A stretch of DNA of 64,000 bases from Arabiibacter massiliensis (lineage in GTDB: Bacteria > Actinomycetota > Coriobacteriia > Coriobacteriales > Eggerthellaceae). The notes under the pieces are model-generated. The model saw only the letters and a list, made by a program, of their open reading frames with translations, was not told where the DNA came from and did no database searches. The position numbers and the translations under genes were made by a program. Where the stretch lies: positions 3,193,400 through 3,257,399 of the forward strand of contig NZ_LT827021.1 of assembly GCF_900169505.1 (NCBI RefSeq), read 5' to 3'. Positions 42,508 through 51,403 of the stretch are shown piece after piece (position 1 is the stretch's first letter; each line of letters opens with the position of its first letter).

Positions 42508-44016
42508 ATGCGCGAGGGGCTTTCGGGGTATGTGCCAAGTGCCAGGTTGGTAGGAGTGGGCTTGTGGATCGCGTGGGTCACCCTGATCTACAGCACTGAC
42601 ATCCTGGCTCCCGACGCGGGAGACGCGAACCGGGCCACATCGCTCGCGTTCGTCTTGTCCACGCTCGCCCTGTCGGCATGCTTAATGGTCGCGAGCGCTG
42701 CTCCCGTCTGGGTCCAGTCGCATCTTCTCGGCAAGGCTCAGGCTGCGGTCGCATCGTGCGTAGGGGCCCTGTCCACCCTCGCCGTCTTGCGGGCCGACGT
42801 GGTTCCCGGCCCGGTGTTCTGCATCGCCGCTCTGCTCACGGGTTTTGCGACGGCGCTCGTCGCTTTGCGGGCGGCGGAGCTGTTCTCCGAGATAGACGCC
42901 AAGAACATGCTGGTGGGCATGTGCGCCTCCCTTATCCTGGGCATTCTCGTGTACTCCTTCGCCATCATGATGCTCATGTGCGGGCTGAAGGGAGCCTCCG
43001 TTCTTACTGCGGTGCTGCTCCTGCCTCTGTCGGCGTGCTTCCTCTTCATGGGCGAAGCCGGCTCGGAGGAGGGCGAAGTCGCCGTCGAGCCCTTGCGCTG
43101 CCCCCGCTCGTTCTGGCGACTGATCGCCTACGTGGTCGTGCTTGTCTTCTTGCTGAGCATCACGCGGGGGTATTATCCGAACCTCATCGATGCCGGCGAA
43201 TTCGCGACTTCCCGAAGCGTCGTGGCGATGGGCTTGATCTTAGCCGCCGCCGCCATCGCCGCGTTGGTGGCGGCCATGCCCCGGGACGCGTCGTTCGGCA
43301 CGCTGTGCTACGCGCTCTTCTCCGCCTCGGTCGCGGCGGTCCTGCTCCTCTCTCTTTTGAACGTCGACGCGACCACCATGGGCAACGTGTCGTCGGTTCT
43401 GTTCGGCATCACGCTCGTGTGCCTGTGGGGTCTGCTCTGCTGCGCGTCGTTCCGCTCGGGGGCGTCCGCTGTGCGGGTGGTTGGCATGGGGTTCGGTGCG
43501 GCCTGCGTCGGAACCGCCGCGGGGTTCGCGACGGGTGCTTTGCTGCACGAAGCTGGATCGGGCGCCCTGCTCTCCGTGACCGTAGCCTCCCTCGTGGCGT
43601 GCGTCCTGGCGGCATTGTTCCTGCTTCGGCGGGAGGATATCTATGCGCTCATGAGGCCGTATCCCGAGAATGGCGAGGGGTTCGATGCCGAGCCCCCTGA
43701 GGCGATGCCCTCTCGCAGCGAAGCGCCCGGCATCGTCAACAATGCCGAAGCTCCGGCGTTGGATGATTACCGGTTGTCCCTGCAGCGTCTCTGCGCGCGC
43801 GTGGCCTTGGAGTACGGGCTGTCCCCTCGCGAGGCCGACGTCCTTCCGCTGCTGGCGTCGGGCAAGGATGCGAGGGCCATGGCAGACGAGCTGTTCGTGT
43901 CCTTCAACACCGTGCGCACGCACATCAAGAAGATCTACATGAAGCTGGACGTTCACAGCCGCCACGAGCTCATGGAGCTCGTGGAGCGCGAAATGGAGCG
44001 TGCGAAGCAGCGATAA
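42508..44016 (+). CDS. LuxR-type regulator with N-terminal membrane domain
   Basis: This 502-residue protein has about twelve hydrophobic spans up to residue 375 or so, a linker, and a LuxR-type helix-turn-helix near residues 430-495: YGLSPREADVLPLLASGKDA, RAMADELFVSFNTVRTHIKK, IYMKLDVHSRHEL. It belongs with the membrane-domain LuxR regulators at 31126 and 56024. Downstream in the same direction lies the molybdopterin oxidoreductase cluster, preceded by repeated CACTCA boxes; it is the likely regulator of that cluster. GAGGGGG precedes the ATG at 42508. Confidence 0.85.
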   Translation: MREGLSGYVPSARLVGVGLWIAWVTLIYSTDILAPDAGDANRATSLAFVLSTLALSACLMVASAAPVWVQSHLLGKAQAAVASCVGALSTLAVLRADVVPGPVFCIAALLTGFATALVALRAAELFSEIDAKNMLVGMCASLILGILVYSFAIMMLMCGLKGASVLTAVLLLPLSACFLFMGEAGSEEGEVAVEPLRCPRSFWRLIAYVVVLVFLLSITRGYYPNLIDAGEFATSRSVVAMGLILAAAAIAALVAAMPRDASFGTLCYALFSASVAAVLLLSLLNVDATTMGNVSSVLFGITLVCLWGLLCCASFRSGASAVRVVGMGFGAACVGTAAGFATGALLHEAGSGALLSVTVASLVACVLAALFLLRREDIYALMRPYPENGEGFDAEPPEAMPSRSEAPGIVNNAEAPALDDYRLSLQRLCARVALEYGLSPREADVLPLLASGKDARAMADELFVSFNTVRTHIKKIYMKLDVHSRHELMELVEREMERAKQR

Positions 44017-44031
44017 CGCCTGGTCGGCCAT

Positions 44032-44112
44032 CACTCAAGATGAGTGGTTCGGCGTTTCGGCCGCCATTCACTCACCGTGGGCGATTTCCCTCCCTCTTCT
44101 CCTTCCTACAAT
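44032..44112 (+). promoter_or_regulatory. CACTCA boxes and -10 before the molybdoenzyme cluster
   Basis: CACTCA (44032-44037) faces its complement TGAGTG (44041-44046) across 3 bases; a further CACTCA occurs at 44069-44074. TACAAT (44107-44112) is a good -10, 52 bases before the ATG at 44164. The boxes could be sites for the LuxR protein encoded just upstream. Confidence 0.4.
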
Positions 44113-44163
44113 GGCGACTGCCGAGCTTGAGATCGAGCCGGCAGCCGAGAGGGGGGAGGGCGT

Positions 44164-44802
44164 ATGGCCAGTTTCGTCGATGCCGAAGATGGGGCGGTGC
44201 GGGTTCTCGAGGGGAATCCGGCATACCGCGACATATACCTGACAGTGCTTGACTGTTGTCGGAACGCTCAAAACGAGGAAGACGTCCTGTCGATGTGCGA
44301 CGGCCTCCGCACGTCCAAATTCCAGGTGCAAAGCGCGTCAGGCATCGTCTCGGCTCTGGTGAACTGCGGCGCGCTCGCCCGCACGGTGCTCGTCGACGGC
44401 GAACCCTACGACGGCAGCGTGGAGGACTTCCAGCAAGACGACGGCATCCCGGAGGGGGCGGAGGCTCTTTTCCTTCTCCAGACCACGAGCGTGGGCGAAG
44501 GTGCCGCCGCGCGCGTTGCCGAAAGCCTCTCGCTCGAAAGCATAATCGCCTCATGCCCCCATCGCGCGCCGGCGTTCCAACTGGTGCTGGCACTGTGCGC
44601 TGGGGCCGCGGGCAAGACCACGAGCGCGCTCCAAGACGCTTTGAAGCGCGAGAACATGCTGGAGACCGACCCCGCCAGGGGCATCGACGGCCTCCATGCC
44701 AGCTATTTCACGGGCGCGCTCGAGCATATCGGCGCGCTCGCTTGGAATGGGGGGACGTGGATCACGAGCGAGAAGGGCCTGGCCATCCTCGACCGGGCGT
44801 GA
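44164..44802 (+). CDS. Hypothetical protein preceding the molybdoenzyme genes
   Basis: This 212-residue soluble protein is not one I recognise. It looks mostly helical, with an early segment (NPAYRDIYLTVLDCCRNAQN, EEDVLSMCDGL) followed by SASGIVSALVNCGALARTVL, which has the spacing of a winged-helix domain. The last part reads YFTGALEHIGALAWNGGTWI and TSEKGLAILDRA, similar to the end of a second winged helix. A DNA-binding or accessory role is possible. It lies 46 bases before the molybdopterin oxidoreductase gene in the same direction, so it is probably its operon partner. GAGGGGGGAGG precedes the ATG. Confidence 0.6.
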   Translation: MASFVDAEDGAVRVLEGNPAYRDIYLTVLDCCRNAQNEEDVLSMCDGLRTSKFQVQSASGIVSALVNCGALARTVLVDGEPYDGSVEDFQQDDGIPEGAEALFLLQTTSVGEGAAARVAESLSLESIIASCPHRAPAFQLVLALCAGAAGKTTSALQDALKRENMLETDPARGIDGLHASYFTGALEHIGALAWNGGTWITSEKGLAILDRA

Positions 44803-44848
44803 CCCATGCTTCCAGATGAAAGGCGAGAGAGAAGGAGGAGGAACGCGT

Positions 44849-47578
44849 ATGAGTCAGGCAACGCTGACGCGCCGCAACTTTCTTAAGGTTGCCGGCGCGG
44901 CCGCAGCCGCGTGTGCGGTGACCGGATGCTCCCATATGGAGGAGACGGAACCCGTCGTCGGCGCGCCCGAAGATGAGGCGGTGGAGATCGTCCACTCCTC
45001 GTGTCGCGCGTGCATTTCGAACTGCGGCGTGCTGGTCCATGTCAAGAACGGGCGCGTCGTGAAGATCGAGGGCGATCCGATCGATCCGATGTCCAAGGGC
45101 CGCATATGCGCGAAGGGCCTTGCGGGCATTCAGGCGCTGTACAACCCGAACCGCATGAAATATCCCATGAAGCGCGTCGGCGAGCGCGGAACCAACGAGT
45201 GGGAGCGCATAACGTGGAAGGAGGCGATCGACACCATCGCCGACAACCTCATGGAGATCTACGAGAAGGATCCCATGAAGCTCGTCATCTCGACGGGCGG
45301 CGGCGGAAACCCGCAGTTCTTCGGACTGCACCGTTTCCTGCAGGCGTTCGGCGGCGGCAACTTCTTCGAGCCGGGATGCGCGCAGTGCTACCTTCCGCGC
45401 ATGTGCACCCAGCCGATGCTGAACGGCTGCAACGACACCTCCATCGCCGATTCCACCGTGGGCGAGATCTACTATACCGAGACGATCCCGAACTGCCTGG
45501 TCATGTGGGGCACCGACCCGTCGCAGAGCCACGTGCCCTCGGGCGGCCGCGCCGTGAACGAGCTGCGCATGCGGGGCATGAAGACGGTCGTGGTGGATCC
45601 GCGCTTCACCCCCGATGCCGCGAAGGCGGACGTCTGGCTGCCGGTTCGTCCCGGCACCGACGTAGCTATGGCGAACGGCTGGACCCGCTACATCATCGAG
45701 AACAAGCTCTACGACGAGGAATGGTGCGTCAAGTGGACGAACCTGCCCTTCCTCGTCAACGAAGAGACCATGCTCCTCTACCATGCCGACGAGCTGGGCT
45801 TGGGGGAGGCGACCGACTACGTGGTGTGGGATGCCAAGACCGATTCCCCGAAGGCCATGCCCTATCCCCAGGACGAATCGCTCGACCCCGTGCTCGACGG
45901 CGAGTTCGAGATCGACGGGAAGAGGAGCCGTACGGCGTTCCGCGCCGCCTGGGAGAACTGCGAGGAATGGACGCTTGAGCGCACCGCCGAGGTGTGCTGG
46001 TGCGAGGCGGACTCCATCGAGGCGGCCGTGAAGGCGTACTGCGAGGGTTCTCCCCACTCTGGCATCTCGATCGGAGTCGCCACTGACCAGTATGCGCAGT
46101 CAGCGCAGGTTCCTGAAGCGGTGACCATTGTGGAGTCGCTCATGGGCAACGCGTGCCATCAGGGCAACACCATCCAGAGCCGCAAGAACCAGTCGCTCGG
46201 GACGTACTTCCTGTTCCCGTTCAACCTGTTCGGACCCACGCCGCTGTCGCCTAAGGAGGAGGTGGTGAACCGCCGTCTGGGTGTCATCGAGCACAAGGGG
46301 CTGAACTACTGGATGGCTTCCCACATCCCCACTATCATGAACGCGATGAACACCGGCGAGCCGTACATGCCCGAGATGTGGATCGACCGTTCGGGCAACA
46401 AGCTGGCCATGGTGGGCGACGCCTCCACCTTCCTCGAGGCCATGAAGAAGATGAAGTTCATCGTCCACATGTACATGTACCCCACGACCACGTCCATCGA
46501 ATTGGCCGATATGATCCTCCCGACGGCGGAATGGCTCGAGACCGCCTACGGCGCCGACCGATGCAACGTGTGGCTCATCAGGCGCGACGTGGTGCACACC
46601 TTTGAGCATGTGGACGAGACGCTCATCTGGTCGTGGATCGTGGCGGCGCTTGCCGAGCGCGGGCACAAGGAGGCCCAGATGGCCTTCGAGGCGGAGAACT
46701 GCGGCGCGGCCGGCCCATACTGGAAGACGTACGACGAGTACAAGGGCTACCTGGCCGCGTTCATGAGCAAGTCGTTCGGCGAGGAATGGACGTGGGAGCA
46801 GTGCTGCGAGAAGCTGCCCGCCGAGTTCATGCCCATGGAGGAATGGATCACCTCGAGCTACGAGAGCTACGAGAAGAAGGATCCCGAGACCGGCCTGCCC
46901 GCCGGCTTCGCCACCAACTCGCACCGCATGGAGCCCTACGCCGAGGCCATGACCATCACGGGGCGCACGGGCGGCCCGACGGGGTCGTCGTTCTGGGACA
47001 ACTACGTGCTGCCTCCCGCGTCCGTCGACTACCTGCCGCTGCCGAAATACGAGGAGCCGGCCGAGTCGCCGCTTGCGGACGACGAGTACCCCTACGTCCT
47101 CACCGAGGGCCGCGTGCCCATGTACCATCACGGGACCTTGCGCAACGTCCCGTGGATGAGGGAGATGTACCCGGTGCCCGAAACATGGATCAACCCGGTG
47201 ACCGCGGCCGAGATCGGCGTGGAAGAGGGCGACTGGTGCTACGTGGAGTCGCGTCGCGGCAAGATCCAGGGCCGCGTCCATGTGACCGAGGGCATCGCTC
47301 CAAGGGTTATCTACCAGGAACGCTTCTGGAATCCGGAGCTGTTGGACAGCGATGACCCCAGCAGGGCGTGGAAGGTCATGAACGTCAACATGCTCACGAA
47401 GAACGACGCTCCGTACAATCCGGAGTTCGGCACGTACACGCTGCGCGGCTTCACCGTCAAGGTGACGAAGGCGGGAAGCGCGCCGGAGGGCGTCTGGGTC
47501 GAGCCGACGGACTTCGTTCCGTGGCTGCCCGAGTCCTCCGAGGAAACGGGAGGAGGTTATGCCGTCTATGACGCGTAA
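44849..47578 (+). CDS. Tat-exported molybdopterin oxidoreductase, DMSO-reductase family catalytic subunit
   Basis: This 909-residue protein has a Tat signal (LTRRNFLKVAGAAAAACAVT, then GC) and then the N-terminal 4Fe-4S motif CRACISNC...GRICAKG near residues 52-88. The molybdopterin domains follow, including KLVISTGGGGNPQFFGLHRF, TDPSQSHVPSGGRAVNELRM, and a C-terminal molybdopterin dinucleotide-binding region (GVEEGDWCYVESRRGKIQGR). The segment GCAQCYLPRMC near residue 183 probably contains the molybdenum ligand, a cysteine by position. It should reduce or oxidise an organic or inorganic substrate outside the membrane; the substrate cannot be read from sequence. The Fe-S subunit gene overlaps its end, and a TorD-like chaperone gene follows. 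ATG 44849 follows AGGAGGAG. Confidence 0.92.
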   Translation: MSQATLTRRNFLKVAGAAAAACAVTGCSHMEETEPVVGAPEDEAVEIVHSSCRACISNCGVLVHVKNGRVVKIEGDPIDPMSKGRICAKGLAGIQALYNPNRMKYPMKRVGERGTNEWERITWKEAIDTIADNLMEIYEKDPMKLVISTGGGGNPQFFGLHRFLQAFGGGNFFEPGCAQCYLPRMCTQPMLNGCNDTSIADSTVGEIYYTETIPNCLVMWGTDPSQSHVPSGGRAVNELRMRGMKTVVVDPRFTPDAAKADVWLPVRPGTDVAMANGWTRYIIENKLYDEEWCVKWTNLPFLVNEETMLLYHADELGLGEATDYVVWDAKTDSPKAMPYPQDESLDPVLDGEFEIDGKRSRTAFRAAWENCEEWTLERTAEVCWCEADSIEAAVKAYCEGSPHSGISIGVATDQYAQSAQVPEAVTIVESLMGNACHQGNTIQSRKNQSLGTYFLFPFNLFGPTPLSPKEEVVNRRLGVIEHKGLNYWMASHIPTIMNAMNTGEPYMPEMWIDRSGNKLAMVGDASTFLEAMKKMKFIVHMYMYPTTTSIELADMILPTAEWLETAYGADRCNVWLIRRDVVHTFEHVDETLIWSWIVAALAERGHKEAQMAFEAENCGAAGPYWKTYDEYKGYLAAFMSKSFGEEWTWEQCCEKLPAEFMPMEEWITSSYESYEKKDPETGLPAGFATNSHRMEPYAEAMTITGRTGGPTGSSFWDNYVLPPASVDYLPLPKYEEPAESPLADDEYPYVLTEGRVPMYHHGTLRNVPWMREMYPVPETWINPVTAAEIGVEEGDWCYVESRRGKIQGRVHVTEGIAPRVIYQERFWNPELLDSDDPSRAWKVMNVNMLTKNDAPYNPEFGTYTLRGFTVKVTKAGSAPEGVWVEPTDFVPWLPESSEETGGGYAVYDA

Positions 47579-48173
47579 CGCTATCGTCGTCGATCTCAAC
47601 CGCTGCATCGGATGCTACGGGTGCGAGGTCGCATGCAAACAGGAGAACGATGTGCCGCTCGGCAGCTACTGGAGCCGCGTGACGCCGGTGGGGCCTTCGG
47701 GGACGTTCCCCCATATCCAACAGTGTTGGCTGCCTACGATGTGCCAGCAATGCGAGAACGCCCCCTGCATCGAGGTGTGCCCGACGGGCGCGTCGTACCG
47801 TGACGAGGAAACCGGCGTCGTCTTGGTGAGCGAGGAGAACTGCATCGGCTGCAAGTCGTGCCTCTCGGCGTGCCCCTATGGGGTCCGAACGTTTTACGAA
47901 GAGGCGGGCACGGTGCACAAATGCACGCTGTGCAAGCCGCTCACCGACGCCGGGGAGCTGCCGGCCTGCGTGAAAGCATGCTGCGGCGAAGCCCGGTTCT
48001 ATGGCGATCTGGACGATCCGGACAGCGACGCGTCCCGAGCTTTGGCGGCATACGGCGAGGCTGATCTTCATGCGCTCGCCGATGACGGCAACAAGCCCTC
48101 GACGGTGTACATCCTCTCGTCCAAGTACGCCGACTGGGCGAGCGACGACGCCGTGCAGGTGAGCAACGTCTGA
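47559..48173 (+). CDS. Four-cluster ferredoxin-type subunit of the molybdoenzyme (DmsB/NrfC-like)
   Basis: This protein of 204 residues has sixteen cysteines arranged as four 4Fe-4S sites: CIGCYGCEVAC near residue 16, CQQCENAPCIEVCPTG near residue 62, CIGCKSCLSACPYG near residue 96, and CTLC with later ACVKACCG. It is the electron-transfer partner of the catalytic subunit encoded just before it, with which it overlaps by 20 bases. It has no signal peptide, so it would be co-exported with the Tat-bearing subunit. A second ATG at 47568 is an alternative start with better spacing to AGGAGG. Confidence 0.92.
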   Translation: MPSMTRNAIVVDLNRCIGCYGCEVACKQENDVPLGSYWSRVTPVGPSGTFPHIQQCWLPTMCQQCENAPCIEVCPTGASYRDEETGVVLVSEENCIGCKSCLSACPYGVRTFYEEAGTVHKCTLCKPLTDAGELPACVKACCGEARFYGDLDDPDSDASRALAAYGEADLHALADDGNKPSTVYILSSKYADWASDDAVQVSNV

Positions 48174-48214
48174 CATTCGTGGTTGCCCGCCACTGAGGCG
48201 GCGTATTTCCAAAA

Positions 48215-48255
48215 GCCCTGGGCGGGTTCCCCTCCCTCCCGCCCAGGGCCCTTTT
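48215..48255 (+). terminator. Rho-independent terminator after the Fe-S subunit gene
   Basis: A perfect 12-bp stem (GCCCTGGGCGGG at 48215-48226 and its complement at 48238-48249) is followed by CCTTTT. It separates the enzyme genes from the chaperone and membrane genes. Confidence 0.85.
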
Positions 48256-48313
48256 CGAGGGAGGGGAGGGCGCGAGCAAGCTGCGCGCATCCGAGTCGAG
48301 CGAGGTGGTTGAG

Positions 48314-49009
48314 ATGACGGAAGGAACGCAGGGGGCGTCGAAGGGGGCGGCTGCGGAAACGCGGGGCGATACCCGCGAGTTCTTCGCCAACGCGGAGGCG
48401 TTCTACAGGCTGCTCGGCAGCATGTTCTACCTGGAGCTGACCGAAGAGCAGATCCAGGGCCTGGCGCGCAGCGGGTTCGACTATCCCGAGGACGGTACGC
48501 AGATGGCCCAGGGATGCCGCGAGATACGCACATATCTGGATCGTCGCGGCGCGAACGCGCGGCGGGATCTGGCGGTCGATTACGCTCGCATCTTCCTTGC
48601 GGCCGGTATCCACGAAGGCGAGACGGCCGTGCCGTTCGAGAGCGTGTACACTTCGGACGAGGGCATTCTCATGCAGGACTCGCGGGATGATGTTGTGCGC
48701 GTCTATCGGGCGAACGGGTTGGTCGTTCCGACGGATCTCAACGTACCGGAAGATCACCTGGCTTTTGAGCTGGAGTTCATGGCCCATGTGAGCGGGCGTA
48801 TCGCGGCGCGCCTTTCGGCGGGTGAGCCCGCCGATGACGCGCTGGCCGTGCAGCGAGCGTTCATCGACGAGCATCTGCTCAATTGGCTCCCCCTGCTTCA
48901 AGAGCGGGTGGAAAAGCATGCCAAGCTTGCCTTCTATCCAGCGCTCGTGAAGATTGCGAGAAGCTTCATCGAGGAGAACCGGATCGTGGTGGAGGAGGCT
49001 TTGCGGTGA
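48314..49009 (+). CDS. TorD/DmsD-type molybdoenzyme chaperone
   Basis: This 231-residue cytoplasmic helical protein fits the TorD/DmsD family, which binds the Tat signal of a molybdoenzyme until its cofactor is inserted. The conserved core is AVDYARIFLAAGIHEGETAV then PFESVYTSDEG, followed by VPEDHLAFELEFMAHVS; the EDHLAFELEFM stretch is the family's hallmark. The partner is almost certainly the enzyme encoded at 44849. ATG 48314 is chosen with GAGGTGG before it; GTG 48305 is possible. The stop overlaps the start of the next gene (GTGA). Confidence 0.9.
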   Translation: MTEGTQGASKGAAAETRGDTREFFANAEAFYRLLGSMFYLELTEEQIQGLARSGFDYPEDGTQMAQGCREIRTYLDRRGANARRDLAVDYARIFLAAGIHEGETAVPFESVYTSDEGILMQDSRDDVVRVYRANGLVVPTDLNVPEDHLAFELEFMAHVSGRIAARLSAGEPADDALAVQRAFIDEHLLNWLPLLQERVEKHAKLAFYPALVKIARSFIEENRIVVEEALR

Positions 49010-49692
49010 TCTTCGCGGCCGTGCTCGTCGCCACGACCGTGCTTTGCGTGGCGGCGCGCACCTTCATCCTCCGGCATACGGGATGGTTCTATGGAATCGT
49101 GGCGGCCGTCGGCGCGCTCCTCGGGTGCGTGCTCGTCTTCGGCGAGCCTGCATGGCTATGGAAGGCGTCCTTCGCCTTGATTCAGAAGTGCTTGCTGCCG
49201 CTCGCCTTGTTCACGGTGGTCATGGGCATCGGATGCCTGCCCCGCTCGTCGCGCATGTCGCTTTGGCTGCGTCCCGTGCGCGCCCAGCTGTCCGTGGCTG
49301 CCTGCATCCTAGCTCTCGGCCACATCGCGGCGTACGCGGGCTCGTACCTTCCCCGCATCCTCGGCCCGGGTGTGAAGGGCAACGTCGCGCTTTCCTTCCT
49401 CGTGGCCGCAGCATTGTCTGCGCTGCTGCTGATTCTGGGTGCGACGTCGCTTGAGTTCGTGAAACGGCGCATGCGGGCCGAGAGCTGGGTGAAGCTGCAG
49501 AGGTGGGCCTATGTGTTCTTCGGTCTCGTCTATGTCCATTTGCTCTGCATGCTCCTTCCTTCCGCGCTGGGAGGAGGCACCGCCGCCCAGGCGAGCGTCG
49601 CCGTGTACACGGCGGTGTTCGCGGCGTATGCCGTTTTTCGCGTGAGCCGCGCCGTCTTCGACAAAAAGCCCGCTTTCCGGGCGGCGCATTAG
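49006..49692 (+). CDS. Ferric-reductase-like haem membrane protein
   Basis: This 228-residue protein has about six to seven membrane spans. The spans with LALGHIAAYAGSY and FGLVYVHLLCMLLP carry histidines spaced as in the ferric-reductase/MsrQ-type cytochrome b domain, and WVKLQRWAYVFFG before the second fits the same pattern (W-x-x-L-x-R-x-x-Y). It could carry electrons across the membrane to the exported molybdoenzyme, replacing a DmsC-type anchor. That is inference from context. GTG 49006 overlaps the chaperone stop by 3 bases and follows GGAGGAG, so the two are translationally coupled. Confidence 0.65.
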   Translation: MIFAAVLVATTVLCVAARTFILRHTGWFYGIVAAVGALLGCVLVFGEPAWLWKASFALIQKCLLPLALFTVVMGIGCLPRSSRMSLWLRPVRAQLSVAACILALGHIAAYAGSYLPRILGPGVKGNVALSFLVAAALSALLLILGATSLEFVKRRMRAESWVKLQRWAYVFFGLVYVHLLCMLLPSALGGGTAAQASVAVYTAVFAAYAVFRVSRAVFDKKPAFRAAH

Positions 49693-49766
49693 GCCGATTC
49701 GTCCCCTCGGCCCCACAGCCGTTTTTTGAAGACCGTGCGGAAGGCGACCGGGGGATTTGACTCGTG

Positions 49767-49775
49767 TGCTAGAAT
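49767..49775 (+). promoter_or_regulatory. Extended -10 of the yebC-type gene
   Basis: TGCTAGAAT lies 37 bases before the ATG at 49812. Confidence 0.45.
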
Positions 49776-49811
49776 AGGCGGCTGGCAAGAGCACCAATTG
49801 AAGGGACGTAT

Positions 49812-50615
49812 ATGTCAGGGCATTCTAAGTGGGCTACAACCAAGCATCGTAAGGCAGCGGTGGACGCGAAGCGCTCCGCGCTGTTCAGCAAACTGTGCCG
49901 CAACATCACGGTGGCTGCGAAAGAGGGCGGCGACCCCAACCCCGACAACAACGCGTCGCTCGCGGCCGCCATCGAGAAGGCCAAGGGCTACTCCCTCCCG
50001 AAGGATAAGATCAAAGTCGCCATCGACAAGGCGTTCGGCTCCGGCAAGGACGCCGCGAACTACGAGACGGTGGTCTACGAGGGCTACGGCCCCTGCGGCG
50101 TGGCCGTGTACTGCGAGGCGCTCACCGACAACCGCAACCGCACCGCCGCCGACGTGCGCGCGGCGTTCAACCATCACGGCGGCAACCTGGGCACCTCCGG
50201 CTCCGTGGCGTTCATGTTCGAGCGCAAGGGCCAGGTCATGGTTGCCAAGGAGATCGAGACCGGCGACAAGAAGAACCCCATCGGCCCCAACGGCGCCGCC
50301 GCTGACGAGGACGAGTTCATGATGGCCGTGGCCGAGGCCGGCGGCGTGGACTACGAGGACGCCGACGACGAGTGGATCGTCTACACCGCGCCCTCCGACC
50401 TCATGGCCGTGAAGAAGGGCCTCGAGGAGCAAGGCGTCGAGGTGAAGGGCGCCGAGATGACGATGGAGCCCACCACGCCCGCCACCGTGAGCATCTCCGA
50501 CGCGAAGAAGGTCATGCGCCTCATCGACAAGCTCGAGGAACTCGAAGACCTGCAGAACGTCTACCACGCCATGGACATCACCGACGAGATCGCCGAGGCG
50601 CTCGACGCCGAGTAG
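49812..50615 (+). CDS. yebC: YebC/PmpR family protein
   Basis: This 267-residue cytoplasmic protein is a full-length member of the YebC/TACO1 family. MSGHSKWATTKHRKAAVDAK, RNITVAAKEGGDPNPDNNAS and YEGYGPCGVAVYCEALTDNR are almost diagnostic. Members have been described as transcriptional regulators and, more recently, as ribosome-associated factors that relieve stalling at proline runs. In many bacteria the gene is next to ruvC-ruvA-ruvB. Here the ruv genes follow 1.4 kb downstream, interrupted by two gene remnants, so the ancestral neighbourhood seems to have been broken. Confidence 0.95.
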   Translation: MSGHSKWATTKHRKAAVDAKRSALFSKLCRNITVAAKEGGDPNPDNNASLAAAIEKAKGYSLPKDKIKVAIDKAFGSGKDAANYETVVYEGYGPCGVAVYCEALTDNRNRTAADVRAAFNHHGGNLGTSGSVAFMFERKGQVMVAKEIETGDKKNPIGPNGAAADEDEFMMAVAEAGGVDYEDADDEWIVYTAPSDLMAVKKGLEEQGVEVKGAEMTMEPTTPATVSISDAKKVMRLIDKLEELEDLQNVYHAMDITDEIAEALDAE

Positions 50616-50647
50616 AGCCCGATCGGCCGATTCTGCGTAAAAGACGG

Positions 50648-50679
50648 GGCCCCGCGAGCATGATGCTTGCGGGGCCTTT
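50648..50679 (+). terminator. Rho-independent terminator after yebC
   Basis: GGCCCCGCGAGCA (50648-50660) pairs with 50664-50676 across a 3-base loop (one G-T pair), followed by TTTC. Confidence 0.85.
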
Positions 50680-50704
50680 CATGCGCGCACGGCTTGCCCG
50701 GCGC

Positions 50705-51350
50705 CTATCCCTCGAACACGATGTCGCCGTTCGATACGGTGTAGAGCACCTTCGACTCCGAGATCATCTTCGGGTCGACGTCGAGGATGTTCTGGTCGAG
50801 CGCCACGAGGTCGGCCTTCTTTCCCACCTCGATCGTCCCCACGACGTCCTCCATGAAGTTCTCGTACGCCACGTTCTTCGTGTACATCTCGAGCATCTGG
50901 TAGGCGGTGAGGCCCTGCTCCTTCCAGCGGTAGAAGTCCTCGTCCTCCTCGCCGGGGAAGGGGCTGTTACGCGTGATGCCCACCTCGATCTCCAGCAGCG
51001 GGTCGTAGGCGGTCACGGCGCCGTCGCTGCCGCCGCTCAGGATGCAGCCCGCCTCCAGCATGTCCTTGGCCGGATACATGGCGAACGCGCGCTCCTGTCC
51101 GATGAACGCCGTCTCCAGCTGGCACAGCGGGTCGTTGTACATCCAGAGGAACTGCAGGTCGCTGACCACCTTGAGGTCGGCGCAGCGCTTGATGTCCTCG
51201 GGCGCGATGGCGCACACGTGCACCATGGTGTGGCGCGCGTCGCGCTTGCCGTTGGCCGCCTCGGCGCGCTCGTAGGAATCGAGCGACGTGCGCACGGCCC
51301 CGTCGCCGATGGCGTGGATGTGCAGATCTACCTCATGGGCATCGGCATCG
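50705..51350 (-). pseudogene. C-terminal remnant of a YtcJ-like amidohydrolase
   Basis: From the stop complementary to 50705-50707 the minus-strand frame reads as a good amidohydrolase C-terminus: VDLHIHAIGDGAVRTSLDSY with metal-binding histidines, GCILSGGSDGAVTAYDPLLE with the catalytic Asp, and the family's end IEVGKKADLVALDQNILDV. The N-terminal half, with the first HxH metal site, is missing. Upstream of about 51350 the frame becomes meaningless because it runs antisense to a LuxR remnant. The gene has been cut by a deletion and has no start. Confidence 0.82.
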
Positions 51351-51403
51351 CGGGGCTGCGCGACGGCCGAGGTGGTGGCGGGGTGCTCGGCCGGCGGAGG
51401 GCC

